Shown: positions 23,708-25,729 of the stretch, in pieces
How the letters are laid out: each line of letters opens with the position of its first letter
How positions within the stretch are numbered: the first letter of the stretch is position 1
NCBI GenBank assembly: GCA_007129985.1
Contig: SKUL01000344.1
Coordinates: forward strand, 1-25,729
Length of the DNA stretch: 25,729 bases
Source of the DNA: Flavobacteriales bacterium
GTDB lineage: Bacteria; Bacteroidota; Bacteroidia; Flavobacteriales_D; SKUL01
Reading direction: 5' to 3'
Program-made: the position numbers and the translations under genes
The notes under the pieces: model-generated
The model's database searches: none
What the model was told of the DNA's origin: nothing
What the model saw: the letters and a program-made list of their open reading frames with translations, nothing else

Positions 23708-24668
23708 GCCTTGCGGAATACCCCGTTTCATTGTCGTACCACCCAACCACTTTTACCATGTGATCAATTACGCTGGTAAGTTGTGCATCGAAAATGCATG
23801 AATGCTGGTTTCCGATGATATCCGCTGATACCACTGGATCTTCGATGTACTGCAAGATGCCTTTCCAACGATTCTCAGCCGCAGCAGCAAATGCCGCATT
23901 CAAAGACTCTACTGTAGGGGGGTGCTCTACAACATAGGATATGTCAGTAAGAGAACCATTGGGCACCGGAACCCTGATTCCGCAACCACCCAGTTTACCA
24001 TCCAGATGAGGAAAGATACGTGTAATGGCTTTGGCAGCTCCAGTAGTTGTGGGAACAATAGAGTGTGCCGCAGCTCTGGCACGGCGCAGGTCGCGATGCG
24101 GCGCATCCTGCAAGCGTTGATCGGTGGTGTAAGAATGGACGGTGGTGATGTATCCGCTTTTTACCCTGCAGAGCTCATCTACCAGCTGCACCATGGGCGC
24201 AGCTGAATTGGTAGTGCATGAAGCATTTGATACAATACGGTCATCGGCAGTCAGCAGATGGTCATTGATACCCATCACAACTGTTTTGATGGCATGATCA
24301 TCAGGCGGAGCTGACAGGATTACAGCGCGGACACCTTTTTGGAGATGACCTGCAGACTTTACAGTTGATTTGAAAAAGCCTGTACACTCAAATACAATAT
24401 CAATGTGGTGTTTGTGCCATGGTATATCAGCAGGTACCGCATTACGGCAGTAGGCAATGGAACGATCTTCCACTACAATTGCATCACCTGCTACCACTGG
24501 ACTGCGATTCCAGAGCCCATGCACTGAATCAAAACGCAACAAATGGCTCATGGTTTCAGGGTCTGCCAGATCATTTACAGCTACAACTTCTATGTCGCGA
24601 CATTCGCTCAGCAGGCGAAAGAGTCTTCGGCCAATGCGCCCCAATCCGTTGATTCCTATTTTTATCAT
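23664..24668 (-). CDS. gap: Glyceraldehyde-3-phosphate dehydrogenase
   Basis: Oxidises glyceraldehyde-3-phosphate to 1,3-bisphosphoglycerate with NAD(P). 334 residues, normal length. The dinucleotide fold begins GINGLGRIGR (5-14); the Asp in VNDL (D33) after the second strand favours NAD. The catalytic Cys is C151 in SNASCTTN, the base is H178 in TTVHSYTTDQ, and RRARAAAHSIVPTTTGAAKA and WYDNETGYS are signature segments. Some spots are less usual (APPDDHAIKTVVMGIND, PVVAGDAIVVEDRSIAYC), suggesting a second, divergent copy, although that cannot be shown here. Only four bases separate its ATG from the U-tract of a strong terminator, so no promoter fits in between. The 3' end overlaps lpxH on the other strand, with no intrinsic terminator visible. 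Confidence 0.94.
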   Translation of the reverse strand: MIKIGINGLGRIGRRLFRLLSECRDIEVVAVNDLADPETMSHLLRFDSVHGLWNRSPVVAGDAIVVEDRSIAYCRNAVPADIPWHKHHIDIVFECTGFFKSTVKSAGHLQKGVRAVILSAPPDDHAIKTVVMGINDHLLTADDRIVSNASCTTNSAAPMVQLVDELCRVKSGYITTVHSYTTDQRLQDAPHRDLRRARAAAHSIVPTTTGAAKAITRIFPHLDGKLGGCGIRVPVPNGSLTDISYVVEHPPTVESLNAAFAAAAENRWKGILQYIEDPVVSADIIGNQHSCIFDAQLTSVIDHMVKVVGWYDNETGYSARLIDLARKVMALQNA

Positions 24669-24672
24669 GGGT

Positions 24673-24704
24673 AAAAAAAAGCCTTCCCGTCATTTCGGGA
24701 AGGC
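24673..24704 (-). terminator. Rho-independent terminator directly before gap
   Basis: On the minus strand GCCTTCCCG (24704-24696) pairs perfectly with CGGGAAGGC (24689-24681) over a six-base loop, followed by eight T (24680-24673). It begins 22 bases after the stop of the T9SS-cargo gene and ends four bases before the gap ATG at 24668. Confidence 0.93.
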
Positions 24705-24726
24705 TCTGTATTTCGATTCAAATGGT

Positions 24727-25729
24727 TTATCGCGTTACAATAAAGCGCTTGGTTTCAGCTATTCCACCAGCTTCTACACGAATCAGGTAAGTACCTGCAG
24801 AAAGTTTTTCTGCACTGAATTGTACCTGCTGGTTACCGGCCGGTAAGCGCTCGCGGTGGATTTGCTCCATCATTTGGCCGTTGATGTTGAAAATTACCAT
24901 TCGCACATCGCTTGCTTCTCTTAGATCAAACTCAACCCAACCGTGGGTATTCATCGGGTTCGGGAACACAATAAGTGAACTCATCACTGCTTCGTCGATG
25001 GCTCCTGTTCCTTCGTTTTCTTGTACACTGGTCCAGGGTGTAAGGAAGTCATCGTTATCGAAAATTCCTCTTCCGTGGGTACCTGCATAAATCACTCCTG
25101 AGTTCGTAGCCTCCCAATGCTCTCGGTACTGCTGACGAAGATCAAGAACAGGAACACGATCCATCAGGCCGCCATTGGCCTCGTACCAGTTTCCTCCTCC
25201 ATCGTCAGTTCGGAAGATACCTACTTCAGTTCCTATCACGATTACATTTGGATCATCCTTAGAAATCACACAAGAGTAAACAGGCATTCTGTCAAGTGGT
25301 GCCGGAACATTGAATATACTTTGGAAGGTATTAGACGAAGATGTTGAAGCGGCCACCGTAGAGCGTAAAACCTTATTCTGCACACCATAGGTTGAGCGAG
25401 CAATAACAACCGTTTCAGAGGCTGGCGGACCGTCAGGGCCACCCGTGCCTTCAGAATAGTCAACCGCAATATTGTTAATCGGCGGCCCACCGGTTATCAG
25501 GGTTGTTACGGTGATATTGTCTAAATCATCTGCATGGTACACCTGGTTGAAGCCGGAGAATCGAAGCAGACGACCTGACGACGTTCCTACGTAAAGGTGA
25601 TCCCGATCTGGAGACCACTCCATGCTGTTCACGAGTTCATCCACGTTCCCAATAAACCACCATTCGGGGTCTATTGCGGTATTGGTTACATCTCGGGTTA
25701 CCCAGATACCCAAACCACCTCCGTGTCCA
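24727..25729 (-). CDS. Secreted beta-propeller protein with T9SS C-terminal sorting domain (N-terminus off right edge)
   Basis: The frame is open to the right edge, so the visible 333 residues are only the C-terminal part; a TTG at 25713 is inside the gene (the codons before it read GHGGG). The first ~220 residues look like repeated propeller blades with BNR/sortilin-type motifs: LYVGTSSGRLLRFSG, then VIGTEVGIFRTDDGGGNW and VIYAGTHGRGIF, the last being the typical closing blade of these proteins. The last ~80 residues are a type A T9SS sorting domain: LIVFPNPMN, a VRMVIFNINGQMM strand pair, LPAGNQQVQF, LSAGTYLIRVEAGG and the basic tail KRFIVTR. It would be exported by Sec, crossed through the outer membrane by the type IX system and released or anchored at the surface. 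The ligand or substrate is unknown. Confidence 0.88.
   Translation of the reverse strand, partial: GHGGGLGIWVTRDVTNTAIDPEWWFIGNVDELVNSMEWSPDRDHLYVGTSSGRLLRFSGFNQVYHADDLDNITVTTLITGGPPINNIAVDYSEGTGGPDGPPASETVVIARSTYGVQNKVLRSTVAASTSSSNTFQSIFNVPAPLDRMPVYSCVISKDDPNVIVIGTEVGIFRTDDGGGNWYEANGGLMDRVPVLDLRQQYREHWEATNSGVIYAGTHGRGIFDNDDFLTPWTSVQENEGTGAIDEAVMSSLIVFPNPMNTHGWVEFDLREASDVRMVIFNINGQMMEQIHRERLPAGNQQVQFSAEKLSAGTYLIRVEAGGIAETKRFIVTR

Noticed and set aside
1..25729. Defence, CRISPR, prophage or mobile island
   Set aside because: Genes are core metabolism and envelope functions with normal spacing and orientation changes; no direct-repeat arrays, integrases, transposases, or anomalous gene clusters were found.

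Overview
The window is an ordinary-looking stretch of chromosome from a member of Bacteroidota, most likely of the Flavobacteriales (Cryomorphaceae-like is a guess). The evidence is: a secreted protein with a type IX secretion (T9SS) C-terminal sorting domain; a PorG/DUF6089-type outer-membrane protein; an OMPP1/FadL-type porin; lipoproteins and an M1 peptidase of kinds common in this phylum; the eukaryote/archaeal-type ProS; and promoters matching the Bacteroidota consensus (TTG, about 20 nt, then TAnnTTTG) in place of the E. coli type. I see no insertion sequence, phage gene, CRISPR array, toxin-antitoxin pair or defence island.

Layout. 1-1145 (-): the N-terminal part of mutS, running off the left edge and divergent from an SpoU/TrmH-family RNA methyltransferase (1222-1767 +). 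1865-2857 (+): a PorG-like outer-membrane protein with its own promoter and terminator. 2916-3264: the only long stretch without a gene. 3322-5022 (-): a large lipoprotein with an OmpA-like segment and TPRs. 5118-6238 (-): folK and a deoxynucleoside kinase, overlapping by ATGA. 6392-8212 (+): sppA. 8319-8390 (-): tRNA-Glu(UUC). 8449-10625 (-): proS plus an unrecognised downstream gene. 10755-13517 (+): a Trp/Met/Gly-rich lipoprotein followed 9 bases later by a FadL-like porin. 13617-15473 (-): a zinc-ribbon coiled-coil protein and a NIF3-family protein. 15505-23707 (+): a tight six-gene run, lpxK - punA - gatB - thioredoxin-like lipoprotein - M1 peptidase - lpxH, with overlaps or gaps of 12 bases or less. 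23664-24668 (-): gap (GAPDH). 24727-25729 (-): C-terminal part of a secreted beta-propeller protein with a T9SS sorting domain, running off the right edge.

How the genes fit together. Most are core functions: mismatch repair, folate synthesis, deoxynucleoside and purine salvage, lipid A synthesis (lpxK and lpxH bracket the long operon), tRNA charging (proS, gatB, tRNA-Glu) and glycolysis. The rest concerns the cell envelope (SppA, PorG-like protein, FadL-like porin, three lipoproteins, M1 peptidase, T9SS cargo).

The most unusual item is the lipoprotein at 10755-12005. It carries a run of 14 aromatic residues, mostly Trp, at exact three-residue spacing, flanked by Met/Gly repeats, and sits in an apparent operon with a FadL-like porin. 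Second is a strong Rho-independent terminator whose U-tract ends four bases before the gap start codon. These are the best leads, but neither proves a new system.
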